Source: Pseudomonadota bacterium (GTDB lineage Bacteria > Pseudomonadota > Gammaproteobacteria > Steroidobacterales > Steroidobacteraceae). Taken from it: a stretch of DNA of 64,000 nt. The translations under genes and the position numbers were made by a program. Each line of letters begins with the position of its first letter. Positions within the stretch are counted from its first letter, which is position 1. Location: NCBI GenBank assembly GCA_016713725.1, contig JADJOO010000002.1, positions 1 to 64,000 on the forward strand, read 5' to 3'. This document shows positions 9,595-18,726 of the stretch, piece by piece. The notes beneath the pieces were generated by a model that was not told where the DNA came from, did not search any database, and was given only the letters and a program-made list of their open reading frames with translations.

Positions 9595-10181
9595 GACTTC
9601 CAGTCGCTCTCGGCGCTCCAGTCATCCGTCCAGAACAGCAACCAGCCAAAGACATCGGGCGCGGTATTCATCTTGAGGACGGCTCGAATGCGGCCTTCAT
9701 AGACGGGCCCGTCGGACACCAGCGTTGCGTCGATGACCGGCAGTCCGCGGAGATCGCCGACGCGATCGAGCGCAGCCTGCAGCGAGCCGAAATCATGCTG
9801 CTCCCCGGTGTTGAGATTCTTCACGAGGTAGCGCTGGCTCAGCGCGTGGTAACTCACCTCATAGCGCTGCTCGAGGGCAGCAATGCCGGCGTCCAGCATG
9901 TACCGACGCACGCGATCGACCGTGATCTCGTAGGTGAGTCGAAGCGTCAGTCCGGATTCGACGGCCCTGCGCGCGTCGTCTGGTAGCGTGAGATCGACCT
10001 TCACATTGAGTTCGTAGACGCCTTCATCGAGCGAGACCTGGACGTCGCGAATGGTCAGCTTCGACTCATCCTGGGCGTGCGCGACCGTTGCCGCCGTTGC
10101 AATTAAGCACAGCACCAGCCACGCGGCACATCGCGCCAAAAAAGGCGATTTCCGCGAGATGTGGGCAGCTCTGTAGCTCAT
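9576..10181 (-). CDS. DUF4390 secreted protein
   Basis: A protein of about 201 residues with a Sec signal peptide (LARCAAWLVLCLIATAATVAHAQ) and a mature beta-rich domain beginning KLTIRDVQVSLDEGVYELN. The pattern VYELNVKVDL...RYEVSYHALSQRYLV...GRIRAVLKM is that of DUF4390, found in many beta- and gammaproteobacteria directly upstream of ntrY. I chose ATG 10181 over two upstream TTG codons because the signal peptide is then of normal size. It starts ten bases after the rsmB stop and runs into ntrY. The conserved neighbourhood suggests a periplasmic accessory of the NtrY sensor, but no function has been shown to my knowledge. Confidence 0.82.
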   Translation of the reverse strand: MSYRAAHISRKSPFLARCAAWLVLCLIATAATVAHAQDESKLTIRDVQVSLDEGVYELNVKVDLTLPDDARRAVESGLTLRLTYEITVDRVRRYMLDAGIAALEQRYEVSYHALSQRYLVKNLNTGEQHDFGSLQAALDRVGDLRGLPVIDATLVSDGPVYEGRIRAVLKMNTAPDVFGWLLFWTDDWSAESDWKSWTLRP

Positions 10182-10190
10182 TTCCAACAA

Positions 10191-11519
10191 TCATAACGGC
10201 TTGCTCAGGCAAGCATAATAGAACCCGTCCATACCGGTCTCGCCAGGCAGGACCTGGTACCCGGGCCCCGCCCCGGCTGGGCGAGGAGGCCAGGCGGCCG
10301 TCAGTTCGGGCGTCAGGTCCCGGACTCCGGGTGTCCGGGCCAGGAAAGCCGAGACGACGCGCTCGTTTTCGGCCGCCAGCACCGAACAACTGGTGTAAAG
10401 GAGGCGGCCCCCCGGCTTGACCACCCCCCAGGCGGCTGCCAGGAGGTTCGACTGCTTGCGCGCCAGGCTTGGGATGTCCTTGACCCGCCTCAGGATTTTG
10501 ATGTCGGGGTGGCGCCGTATGACCCCGGTGGCCGAGCACGGCACGTCCAGCAGGACCCGGTCGTAGGGCCGGCCATCCCACCAGCCACTCACGTTCTCGA
10601 CGTCCGCCGCCACCAGGTTGGCCTGCAGCCCGAGCCGATCGAGGTTGTCGCGGATTCGCTGCAGCCGCGGCTCGGACACGTCGAGCGCCGTGACCTCGGC
10701 AAGGCCGTTGGTCCGCTCGAGCACGTGGCAGGTCTTGCCGCCCGGTGCCGCACAGGCATCCAGGATGTGTTCGCCTTCCTGCGGGTCGAGGAGTTCGGTG
10801 GCCAGCTGGGCCGCGGCATCCTGCACCGACAGGCGCCCATCCATGAAACCTGGCAATGAGCGCACGTCGCTGGGCGGCGCCACCTGCAGCGCATCGTGAG
10901 CTAGCGGGTGCGGCGTGACCGTGAACCCCGCGGCCTCGAGCTCGCCCCTGGCCCAGGCCAGGTCGCCCCGCATCGTGTTCACGCGCACCCACAGTGGCGG
11001 GTGTTCGTTGTTGGCGTCGAGCGCGGCCAAGGCGGCCTCCCCACGGTCGGTGCGCAGTGCATCGACCAGCCAGCGCGGATGCGCGGTGCGCAACGCCAGG
11101 TCGCGGTCGATGGCGTGCAGGATGTCTGCCTGCTCGCGCTGGAACCGCCGCAGGATCGCGTTGACGAACCCGGCCGCCTTCTCGAACCCGAGCACCTTGG
11201 CGGCGCTCACGGTTTCCGAAACGGCGGCATGCGCCGCAGTCTCGCCGGAGACCAGCTGGAAAAGGCCGATTTCGATCAGTGCCCGCAGTCGCGGCGCGAG
11301 CTGGTCGGGGGAACGTGTCGCCAATGCATTGAGCACCGCGGCCAGGCGAATGTGCCACCGCAGCGTGCCGTAGCACAACGAGCGCTTGAGCCCGCGCACC
11401 GAGCCCTCGTCGCTTTCGGCGGCCAGGACATCGTCGAGCGAGCGCCCGTCTTCGATGACGGCAGCGACGATGATCGCCGCAGACGCGCGCACTTCCGCCG
11501 GACCCGAGGGTGCGCTCAT
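10191..11519 (-). CDS. rsmB: 16S rRNA (cytosine(967)-C(5))-methyltransferase RsmB
   Basis: Methylates C967 of 16S rRNA using S-adenosylmethionine. The 442-residue protein has an N-terminal NusB-like RNA-binding domain (about 1-150, with LCYGTLRWHIRLAAVLNAL) and a C-terminal Rossmann methyltransferase. The SAM site is LDACAAPGGKTCHVLE. The two family cysteines are in DVPCSATGVIRRHPD and LLYTSCSVLAAENERVV; the latter is the catalytic nucleophile. Length and motifs are typical. It overlaps fmt by four bases (ATGA), continuing the def-fmt-rsmB operon found widely in gammaproteobacteria. Confidence 0.96.
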   Translation of the reverse strand: MSAPSGPAEVRASAAIIVAAVIEDGRSLDDVLAAESDEGSVRGLKRSLCYGTLRWHIRLAAVLNALATRSPDQLAPRLRALIEIGLFQLVSGETAAHAAVSETVSAAKVLGFEKAAGFVNAILRRFQREQADILHAIDRDLALRTAHPRWLVDALRTDRGEAALAALDANNEHPPLWVRVNTMRGDLAWARGELEAAGFTVTPHPLAHDALQVAPPSDVRSLPGFMDGRLSVQDAAAQLATELLDPQEGEHILDACAAPGGKTCHVLERTNGLAEVTALDVSEPRLQRIRDNLDRLGLQANLVAADVENVSGWWDGRPYDRVLLDVPCSATGVIRRHPDIKILRRVKDIPSLARKQSNLLAAAWGVVKPGGRLLYTSCSVLAAENERVVSAFLARTPGVRDLTPELTAAWPPRPAGAGPGYQVLPGETGMDGFYYACLSKPL

Positions 11520-12475
11520 GCAGCCACCTCACCGAAGCGTTCGCCGCCCAACGGCCTCGAATTGAGAATGTCGCGGGCCTTGAGCGGCCTGCGTCCGGGC
11601 AACTGCACTGTCAGCAGTTCGAGCAGACCGTCACCGGTGGCAACGACTATGCGCCCGCCCGCTGCATTCACTACTGTACCCGGTGCAGCGTGGGGCTCCA
11701 CGGCGATTTCCCCGGTCACCGGGCACGCCTCCCAGATGCGCACCTGCGTGTCGCCTAGCCGGGTTTCTGCGACCGGCCAGGGGACGAAAGCGCGAACCTG
11801 GCGATCGATGGCGTCGGCAGACTGCGACCAGTCGATAAGCGCCTCCTCTTTGCGGATTTTCGCGGCGTAGGTCGCGCCGTCGGCTGGTTGCGGTGTGGCG
11901 TGAATCGAGCCGGCTGCCCAGCCCTGCACTGCCGTGACGATGGCCTGCGCCCCGAGCTGCGCGAGTCGATCGTGCAGTTCGCCGGCGGTCTCGCGCGGTC
12001 CGATCGCAAGTTCGCGTCGCAGCAGCTCCGGCCCCGTGTCGAGCCCTGCGTCCATCAACATGATCGAAACTCCGGTGCGCTCGTCACCGGCAAGCACGGC
12101 GCGCTGAATCGGTGCCGCACCGCGCCAGCGCGGCAGCAGCGAGCCATGGATGTTGAGACAGCCCAGCCGCGGCAGATCGAGCACCGCCTGCGGCAGGATC
12201 AACCCGTACGCAACGACGACCATGAGGTCGGGCGCATAGGCCGCAAGCCGCTGCTGCGCCGAGGGCGACTTGAGCGTGGGGGGCTGCTCGACAGGCAGGC
12301 CAAGCGCGAGTGCCCGTTGTTTCACGGCGCTCGACGCGATTTCGCGGCCCCGCCCCGCTGGCCGGTCGGGCTGTGTGTAGACCGCAACGATGACGTGACC
12401 CGCATCGTGCAATGCCTGCAGGGCCGGCACCGAGAACTCTGGCGTGCCGGCGAAGACGATGCGCAAGGGTTGCAT
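11516..12475 (-). CDS. fmt: Methionyl-tRNA formyltransferase
   Basis: Formylates initiator Met-tRNA with 10-formyl-THF, the step before translation initiation. The 319-residue protein has the formyltransferase Rossmann domain (IVFAGTPEFSVPALQAL, then the catalytic region around NIHGSLLPRWRGAAPIQRA, with Asn, His and the Asp of MDAGLDTGPEL). A C-terminal OB-like tRNA-binding domain ends in PLKARDILNSRPLGGERF. Its start overlaps the def stop by one base and its end overlaps rsmB, so the three genes form a tight translation-maturation operon. Confidence 0.97.
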   Translation of the reverse strand: MQPLRIVFAGTPEFSVPALQALHDAGHVIVAVYTQPDRPAGRGREIASSAVKQRALALGLPVEQPPTLKSPSAQQRLAAYAPDLMVVVAYGLILPQAVLDLPRLGCLNIHGSLLPRWRGAAPIQRAVLAGDERTGVSIMLMDAGLDTGPELLRRELAIGPRETAGELHDRLAQLGAQAIVTAVQGWAAGSIHATPQPADGATYAAKIRKEEALIDWSQSADAIDRQVRAFVPWPVAETRLGDTQVRIWEACPVTGEIAVEPHAAPGTVVNAAGGRIVVATGDGLLELLTVQLPGRRPLKARDILNSRPLGGERFGEVAA

Positions 12476-13014
12476 CAGATGGCGGGCGTCCGGACACCCT
12501 CGACCGGCGCCGGGCGATTGCGCTTGTCCTTTTCCAGCTTCTTGCGAATGCGGTTACGCTTGAGTTCGGAGAGATAGTCGACGAACAGCTTGCCGTCGAG
12601 GTGATCGAGTTCGTGCTGGATGCAGATGGCGAGCAGGCCGCTGGCCTCGAGTTCGAACGGCTTGCCGTCGCGGCCGAGCGCGCGCACGCGAATCTTTTCG
12701 GAACGGGCCGTCGGCGTGTCGAACACGCCGGGGACCGACAGGCAGCCTTCCTCGATTTCGAGCGCGCCAGACCGCTCGATGATCTCGGGATTAATGAAGA
12801 CCAGCGGCTTCGATCTGTCCTCGCTGACGTCCATCACCACGACACGTTTGTGGTAATCGACCTGCGTCGCCGCCAGGCCGATACCCGGCGCGGCATACAT
12901 GGTCTCGAACATGTCGTCGATCACCTGCCCGAGTTCGGCGCCCACGCGCTCGACCGGCGCCGCTTTGGTACGCAGTCGAGGGTCTGGATATTCGAGGATG
13001 GTGAGCTTCGCCAT
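12475..13014 (-). CDS. def: Peptide deformylase
   Basis: Metalloenzyme removing the formyl group from nascent N-terminal formyl-Met. All three family motifs are present in the 179 residues: GIGLAATQ, EEGCLSVPG (metal-ligand Cys) and the HELDH metal site in QHELDHLDGKLFVDYL. It starts MAKLTILEYPDPRL, the normal N-terminus. It is the first gene of the def-fmt-rsmB operon and is transcribed divergently from the LysM gene, so its promoter should lie in 13015-13191. Confidence 0.97.
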   Translation of the reverse strand: MAKLTILEYPDPRLRTKAAPVERVGAELGQVIDDMFETMYAAPGIGLAATQVDYHKRVVVMDVSEDRSKPLVFINPEIIERSGALEIEEGCLSVPGVFDTPTARSEKIRVRALGRDGKPFELEASGLLAICIQHELDHLDGKLFVDYLSELKRNRIRKKLEKDKRNRPAPVEGVRTPAI

Positions 13015-13191
13015 TCTTGCGAAAATACTGCTAAAGTTATGTCACGCTTGAATTTAATGATCGACAATGGGCCGCTGGACCGCCGTCGCAATCCAGCGGA
13101 ATGGCGCGACTGAGACGTGGTCGGCAGCGGCCGCCGGGCAGCCTGGATTATAAGGCGACGGTCGCGACCCCGATACCCGATGGAGAGAGGG
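13015..13191. promoter_or_regulatory. Divergent promoter region def / LysM gene
   Basis: 177 bases between two divergent genes. The def-proximal half is unusually AT-rich for this genome (CTAAAGTTATGTCACGCTTG, AATTTAATGATC), as expected of promoters. A 7-bp stem (CGCTGGA 13073-13079 with TCCAGCG 13092-13098) lies in the middle. A clear Shine-Dalgarno (GGAGAGAGG) precedes ATG 13192. No convincing -35/-10 pair could be fixed for either direction. Confidence 0.35.
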
Positions 13192-14427
13192 ATGGATCGT
13201 AACCTTCGACCTGAGTCGTCCACATCGCGGCGCCCGCGGCGCTGGATGCGCGCGCTGCTGCTGGCCATTGCCGTCACAGGCATCGGGGCAGGAACCGCCA
13301 TTCCACCGGCTGCGCTGGCACAGGCCGAGGCGGGCCGCTCGATGTCCGTGCCGATTTCGCCGACCGCTCCCGAGCGTTATGTCGTCAAGAAAGGCGACAC
13401 GCTGTGGGACATTTCGGGCATGTACCTCAAGGATCCCTGGTACTGGCCGGAGATCTGGTACGTCAACCCATCCATCGCCAACCCGCACCTGATCTATCCG
13501 GGCGACGTGCTGTATTTCAGCTATGTCGACGGCAAGCCGCGCGTTTCGCTCGAGCCCGGCAACACCCTGCGGTTGTCGCCCGAGGTCCGCACCTCCGATC
13601 TCGACGGCGCGATCCGCGCGATTCCCTATGACCTGCTGATGGACTTCGTCAGCCGCCCCAGCCTGCTCGACCGGGACCAGGTCAGGAACTCGCCGTACAT
13701 CGTCGGCATGCGCGACCGGCACATCGTCGGCTCGACGGCCAACGAGATCTACGGCCGCGGGCTCGATGACCCGGCGGCTGGCACGCGCTACAACATCATC
13801 AGCGTCGGCGAAGAACTGCGTGATCCGGACGACGGCGACCTGCTCGGCTACATCGGGCATTTCGCGGCCCTCGGCGAAGTCATCCAGTCCTCCGGCGCCG
13901 TGGTGCCTGGCAAGGATTCGATTTTCAACATGCGGCGCGAGGAGCCGATGACGCACATGCACGTGATCGAGACCGGCCGCGAGATCATGCAGGGCGACAA
14001 ACTCTTCCCGGCACAGGCGGACATCGGCGCGGATTTCGTGCTGTCGGCACCGTCGAACGAGGCGATCCTCGGCCAGATCGTCGCCATCGTCGATGGCGTC
14101 TACGTCGCTGGCAAGTATCAGGTGGTTGCACTCAACCGCGGCAAGCAACACGGCCTCGCTCCCGGCAACCTGCTGGGCGTATTCCACCGGGGCGAGGAGG
14201 TCCGCGACCGTTTTGACCGACCGAACTGGTCTGCCTTCACCGCGAACTACGACCGGGTGCGCCTGCCGGACGAGCGCAGCGCGACGGTCCTGGTGTTCAC
14301 CGTGAAGGAACGCATGAGTTATGCCCTGGTGGTGCAGTCGTCGCAGGTCATCCGCCGCGGGGATTTCATCGCGCAGCCCGCAGCACGGCCACCAGTCCAG
14401 CGGCAGCACCAGTTTCGAGCGACTGAC
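13192..14427 (+). CDS. LysM-domain envelope protein (3' end uncertain)
   Basis: Secreted peptidoglycan-binding protein. A basic N-terminus and signal peptide (MRALLLAIAVTGIGAGTAIP, cut near ALAQ) precede one LysM repeat, starting YVVKKGDTLWDISGMYLKDP and ending NPHLIYPGDVLYF. About 300 residues of LysM-associated domain follow, with a final beta part (VVQSSQVIRRGDFIAQPA). ATG 13192 is chosen because of the strong upstream SD. Family members lie just upstream of dprA in many gammaproteobacteria and end about here. In this sequence there is no in-frame stop before dprA, and the frame runs straight into it. A TGA near 14425-14427 in a neighbouring frame suggests a lost or added base. The end given is therefore approximate. 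Confidence 0.82.
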
Positions 14428-14471
14428 ACGCAAACGGAACGCAGTTCTCTGCGTTCAGCGCAGTTTTGCAG

Positions 14472-14504
14472 GAGCCTGCCGGGACTACCCCCGGTAGGCT
14501 CTTT
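14472..14504 (+). terminator. Hairpin with short T-tract before dprA
   Basis: A 12-bp stem GAGCCTGCCGGG (14472-14483) with CCCGGTAGGCTC (14490-14501, one G-T pair) is followed by TTTG. It resembles an intrinsic terminator for the LysM gene and ends five bases before the dprA ATG, so it could also mask the dprA start. Confidence 0.6.
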
Positions 14505-14508
14505 GCTT

Positions 14509-15633
14509 ATGGACGATGCAGAACGCTGGTTGAGGCTCGCGCACGCCCCGGGCCTGCACGCAGGACAGTTGCAGGAGTGGCTGGCGCTCGGCGCCTCACC
14601 GGTCGACCTGACCCGTGAAAAGCGCTCAGCGCTCGCGGCAATAGGGCTGGGCCAGTCCGCGATCAAGGCCCTGCAGCAACCCGACAGCGTGGCGATCGAA
14701 AACGACCTCACCTGGCTGCATGCCGCGGAGAATCGTTGGCTTGTCACCTGGGGCGCCGCAGACTACCCGCCGCTGCTGGCGCAGATTCCGGACGCGCCCC
14801 TGGTGCTGTACGTCGAAGGCGACCCCATGGCGCTCTGCCTGCCGCAACTTGCGATCGTCGGCAGCCGCAATCCGACGGCCCTCGGTCGCGATACGGCCAC
14901 TCAGTTCGCGCGGCAGCTGGCGCAAGCAGGCCTTGCGATCACGAGCGGACTGGCGCTCGGCATCGATGCGGCCGCACATCGCGGTGCCTTGAACGCGGGC
15001 GCGCGCACCGTCGCCGTGGTGGGTCGCGGTCTGGATGCGATCTATCCCAGGGAGAATGCAGCGCTCGCGCGGGAGATCGCCGGACGACAAGGCGCCCTCG
15101 TCACGGACCTGGCAATCGGCACCCCACCCCTGAAGCACAATTTTCCGCGCCGCAACAGGATCCTGAGCGGTCTTGCCGTCGGGACGCTGGTAGTCGAGGC
15201 CGCCCTGCAGAGCGGGTCACTGATCACGGCCCGGCTTGCCGGCGACCAGGGGCGCGAGGTCTTCGCCATTCCCGGGTCCATTCACAATCCAATGGTCCGG
15301 GGATGCCACCGGCTGTTACGCCAGGGTGCCCGGCTGGTCGAGAGCGTGGACGATATTTTCGCCGAACTCGAACCTATCATCGGCGAAATTAAAAGAATTA
15401 CGCAGGAAAAACCCGCTGCAGGGGCAGCTCTACGCACCCCGCCGTTGGACAAGGAGTATGAAATCCTGTTAGATGCGCTCGGCTTCGAGCCGGCCGGACT
15501 CGACACTCTCGTGGTCCGGACGGGCCTGGAAGCCGGTGCCGTCGCCTCGATGCTGCTGATCCTCGAGCTCGACGGCCGGGTTCAACAGCAGCCGGGCGGT
15601 CGTTTCAGCCGCCGGTTGCCGGGGAAGGTGTGA
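14509..15633 (+). CDS. dprA: DNA-processing protein DprA (Smf)
   Basis: Binds incoming single-stranded DNA and loads RecA during natural transformation. The 374-residue protein has an N-terminal SAM-like helical domain, a Rossmann-like core (LAIVGSRNPTALGRD, ITSGLALGIDAAAHRGAL, VVGRGLDAIYPREN, FPRRNRILSGL, GSLITARLAGDQGREVFAIPG) and a C-terminal winged-helix domain. ATG 14509 lies five bases after a terminator-like hairpin; the frame is open upstream into the LysM gene, but family proteins begin here. The smg gene starts in its stop codon. Its presence hints at competence but does not prove it. Confidence 0.93.
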   Translation: MDDAERWLRLAHAPGLHAGQLQEWLALGASPVDLTREKRSALAAIGLGQSAIKALQQPDSVAIENDLTWLHAAENRWLVTWGAADYPPLLAQIPDAPLVLYVEGDPMALCLPQLAIVGSRNPTALGRDTATQFARQLAQAGLAITSGLALGIDAAAHRGALNAGARTVAVVGRGLDAIYPRENAALAREIAGRQGALVTDLAIGTPPLKHNFPRRNRILSGLAVGTLVVEAALQSGSLITARLAGDQGREVFAIPGSIHNPMVRGCHRLLRQGARLVESVDDIFAELEPIIGEIKRITQEKPAAGAALRTPPLDKEYEILLDALGFEPAGLDTLVVRTGLEAGAVASMLLILELDGRVQQQPGGRFSRRLPGKV

Positions 15634-16112
15634 TGAAGGAAGGCGTTCTCGACATTCTCATTTATCTGTTCGAGAACTACTTCGACGCCGAGACGGACGA
15701 CGGCTTCGAGCCCGACCGCGAGACTCTGAAGCTCGAGCTCGAAAAAGCCGGGTTCCCGGGATCGGAAGTGGAACGGGCCCTCTGCTGGCTGGAAGAGCTG
15801 GCAGCCGACCCGGACAGGCTGCACCCGACACCCACCTCACGCGCGATCCGGGTGTTCGCCGCGCTCGAGCAGGCGCGGCTGGACACGGATTGCCGCGGGT
15901 ACCTGGTGCACCTGGAACAGGTGGGCATCCTGTCGCCGACGCAGCGCGAGCTGGTCATCGATCGCCTGATGGCGCTCGAAGGTGACGAGATCGACATCGA
16001 CAAGTTGAAGTGGGTCGTGCTGATGGTGCTCTTCAGCCAGCCCGGGCAGGAGACCGCGTTCTCCCGCATGGAGGACCTGGTGTTCGAGGATCGCAGCGGA
16101 GCGATCCACTGA
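15633..16112 (+). CDS. smg: Smg / DUF494 family protein
   Basis: A 159-residue acidic, mostly helical protein beginning MKEGVLDILIYLFENYFDAE, the standard start of the Smg family. The ATG overlaps the dprA TGA (TGATG), indicating translational coupling. Smg is conserved between dprA and topA in gammaproteobacteria; a role beside DprA has been suggested, but no biochemical activity is known. The C-terminus (LKWVVLMVLFSQPGQE...DLVF) is typical. Confidence 0.9.
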   Translation: MKEGVLDILIYLFENYFDAETDDGFEPDRETLKLELEKAGFPGSEVERALCWLEELAADPDRLHPTPTSRAIRVFAALEQARLDTDCRGYLVHLEQVGILSPTQRELVIDRLMALEGDEIDIDKLKWVVLMVLFSQPGQETAFSRMEDLVFEDRSGAIH

Positions 16113-16137
16113 GGGGTTGAGGAAGTGATTGGTGAAT

Positions 16138-16197
16138 AGTGAGTAGTGATTAGTTAAGAGGCGATTCCTCGGCATCGATCACTAATCACTACTCACT
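16138..16197. repeat. 17-bp perfect inverted repeat between smg and topA
   Basis: AGTGAGTAGTGATTAGT (16138-16154) is exactly complementary to ACTAATCACTACTCACT (16181-16197) across a 26-base loop. Flanking copies of AGTGATT at 16124 and AATCACT at 16198 extend the symmetry. The motif is an AT-rich tandem of GTGATTAGT-like units, unlike its GC-rich surroundings. Similar GTGATTAGT repeats occur between genes in various gammaproteobacteria; the function is unknown. Confidence 0.75.
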
Positions 16198-16250
16198 AAT
16201 CACTGCCTGAGTCTGCCGCGGACCGCCGCGGCATCTTTATTTTGAGGGAC

Positions 16251-18716
16251 ATGACCAAGAATCTCGTCATCGTCGAGTCGCCGGCCAAGGCCAAGACCAT
16301 CAAGAAGTACCTGGGCAAGGACTTCGAGGTGATGGCGTCCTATGGCCACGTGCGCGATCTCGTGCCCAAGGAGGGCGCCGTCGACCCCACGCGTCAGTTT
16401 GCGATGCGCTGGGAGCTGATCGAGAAGAACAAGAAGCACGTCGATGCGATCACGCGCGCCGTGAAAAAGGCCGACGCGCTCTATCTGTCGACCGACCCCG
16501 ACCGCGAAGGAGAGGCCATCTCCTGGCACCTGCAGCAGCTGCTGACGGAAGCGGGGGCGCTCGAGGGCAAGACCGTCCATCGCAGCGTCTTCTACGAGAT
16601 CACGAAAAAAGCGGTGCAGGAGGCCGTCGACAACCCGCGCGAAATCGCCGACGAGCTGGTGAAAGCCTACCTCGCCCGCCGCGCGCTCGATTTCCTCGTC
16701 GGCTTCAACCTGTCGCCGTTGCTGTGGAAGAAGGCGGGACTGTCAGGCGCCTCGGCGGGCCGCGTGCAGAGTCCGGCACTGCGCATGATCTGCGAGCGCG
16801 AGGAAGAGATCCTCGCCTTCAAGCCGCGCGAATACTGGTCCATCGACGCGCAGGCAGCGAAGGACGCGGCCAGTTTCACGGCCAAGCTGACGCAGCTCGG
16901 GGGCCGGAAGGTCGAGCAGTTCACCGTCACGGACGTGGGCGGAGCGGAAGCGGCAAAGCAGAAACTCGAGCATGACGCGAACGGCACCCTGGTCGTCGCG
17001 AACGTCGAGAAGAAGCAGCGCCGTCGCAACCCCTCGCCACCGTTCACGACCTCTACGCTGCAGCAGGAGGCCGCGCGCAAGCTCGGCTTCGGTGCGCAGC
17101 GCACGATGCGCCTCGCGCAGCGCCTGTATGAAGGTGTCGATTTCGGCGAAGGCCCGGTCGGCCTCATCACCTACATGCGCACCGACTCGGTGAGCCTCGG
17201 CGCAGATGCGATCAGCGAGATCCGCACCGTCATCGGCAAGCTGTATGGCGCGGCCGCGCAGCCCGACACGCCACGCGTCTACAAGACGAAATCGAAGAAT
17301 GCACAGGAAGCGCACGAAGGCGTGCGGCCGACGTCGGCTGCACGCACGCCCGAAGAACTCGCGGGCAAGATCGAAGCCGACGAGCACAGGCTCTACACGC
17401 TGATCTGGCGTCGTGCCGTCGCGAGCCAGATGGAAGCCGCCGTTTTCGACACGGTCGCGGTCGACCTCGCTGCCGGCCCGGGCAACACGTTCCGCGCCAA
17501 CGGCTCGACGCTGCTTTCGCCGGGGTTCCTCGCGGTCTACCGCGAAAGCTTCGACGATGTGTCGTTGAACCCGGACGACGACGAGAACCGCCTGCTGCCC
17601 GCGCTCGAGAAAGGCGACAAGGTGCGGTTGCTCGCGATCGACACCGAGCAGCATTTCACCGAACCGCCGCCGCGCTACTCCGAAGCAAGCCTGGTCAAGG
17701 CGCTCGAAGAACACGGCATCGGCCGCCCGTCGACCTACGCCAGCATCATCCAGACGCTGCTGTACAAGAAGTACTGCGAGCTGTTGAACAAGCGCTTTAT
17801 CCCGACCGACCTCGGCAAGATCGTGAGCCGCTTCCTGACGGGCAATTTCGAGCGTTACGTCGATTACGGCTTCACCGCCGCGATGGAAGACGAACTCGAC
17901 AACATCTCGCGCGGCGAAGAAGACTGGCTGCCGATGCTCGAGCGTTTCTGGGACGACCTCAAGAAGCAGGTCGACGATGTTTCCGAGAACGTCACGCGAT
18001 CGGACGTCGCGATGGAGCGCCCGCTCGGCATCGACCCGGTCTCGGGTCGCCCGGTGAGCGTACGATATGGCCGCTTCGGCGCGTTTGCGCAGATCGGCAC
18101 GCGCGACGACGAAGAGAAGCCGAAATTCGCGAGCCTGAAGCCGGGCCAGCGCATGGACGATCTCACGCTCGAGCTGGCGCTCGAACTGTTCCAGCTGCCG
18201 CGCACGCTTGGGCCATGGGAAGACGGCTACCCGATCAAGGTGGCGGTCGGCCGCTTCGGGCCGTACGTGCAGTACGGAGCCAAGAAATACGCGTCGCTCA
18301 AGAAAGAAGACGAGCCGTACACCGTCACGCTCGAGCGCGCGCTCGAGATCATCCGCGAGAAGCAGACGATCGAGGCCAACCGGATCATCATGGAATTCGG
18401 CGACACCGGCATCCAGGTGCTGAACGGCCGCTACGGCCCCTACATCACCGACAGCAAGAAGAACGCCAAGATCCCGAAGGATCGCGACCCGAAATCGCTG
18501 ACGCTCGAGGAGTGCCAGGCACTGCTCGCCGTGGCGCCGGAACGTGGCACGAATCGCTGGGGCCGCAAGACGGCCGCGAAAACCAACGGCAAGAAAGCTG
18601 CAGGGGCGGTCGACACGGAAGTTGTTGCAAAGCCGACGAGGATCGTGAAGAAGAAGGCGGCGCCCCGGAAGAAGGCCGCCGCGAAGAAGAAGGCACCCGC
18701 GAAGAAATCCGCCTGA
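16251..18716 (+). CDS. topA: DNA topoisomerase I (type IA)
   Basis: Relaxes negative supercoils. The 821-residue protein has the Toprim domain (LVIVESPAKAKTIKKYLG, with the acidic triad in STDPDREGEAISWHL), the type IA core, and the active-site Tyr in LITYMRTDSVSLG. C-terminal topoisomerase repeats (RYGRFGAFAQIG, AVGRFGPYVQYG, LNGRYGPYITD) follow. Unlike the E. coli enzyme it has no four-Cys zinc ribbons; it ends instead in a Lys/Ala-rich tail (from about residue 775) likely to bind DNA. This short type also occurs in Xanthomonas-like bacteria. The start is ATG 16251; an upstream in-frame TTG has no support. hemF follows after ten bases. Confidence 0.97.
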   Translation: MTKNLVIVESPAKAKTIKKYLGKDFEVMASYGHVRDLVPKEGAVDPTRQFAMRWELIEKNKKHVDAITRAVKKADALYLSTDPDREGEAISWHLQQLLTEAGALEGKTVHRSVFYEITKKAVQEAVDNPREIADELVKAYLARRALDFLVGFNLSPLLWKKAGLSGASAGRVQSPALRMICEREEEILAFKPREYWSIDAQAAKDAASFTAKLTQLGGRKVEQFTVTDVGGAEAAKQKLEHDANGTLVVANVEKKQRRRNPSPPFTTSTLQQEAARKLGFGAQRTMRLAQRLYEGVDFGEGPVGLITYMRTDSVSLGADAISEIRTVIGKLYGAAAQPDTPRVYKTKSKNAQEAHEGVRPTSAARTPEELAGKIEADEHRLYTLIWRRAVASQMEAAVFDTVAVDLAAGPGNTFRANGSTLLSPGFLAVYRESFDDVSLNPDDDENRLLPALEKGDKVRLLAIDTEQHFTEPPPRYSEASLVKALEEHGIGRPSTYASIIQTLLYKKYCELLNKRFIPTDLGKIVSRFLTGNFERYVDYGFTAAMEDELDNISRGEEDWLPMLERFWDDLKKQVDDVSENVTRSDVAMERPLGIDPVSGRPVSVRYGRFGAFAQIGTRDDEEKPKFASLKPGQRMDDLTLELALELFQLPRTLGPWEDGYPIKVAVGRFGPYVQYGAKKYASLKKEDEPYTVTLERALEIIREKQTIEANRIIMEFGDTGIQVLNGRYGPYITDSKKNAKIPKDRDPKSLTLEECQALLAVAPERGTNRWGRKTAAKTNGKKAAGAVDTEVVAKPTRIVKKKAAPRKKAAAKKKAPAKKSA

Positions 18717-18726
18717 GGATGTGGGG

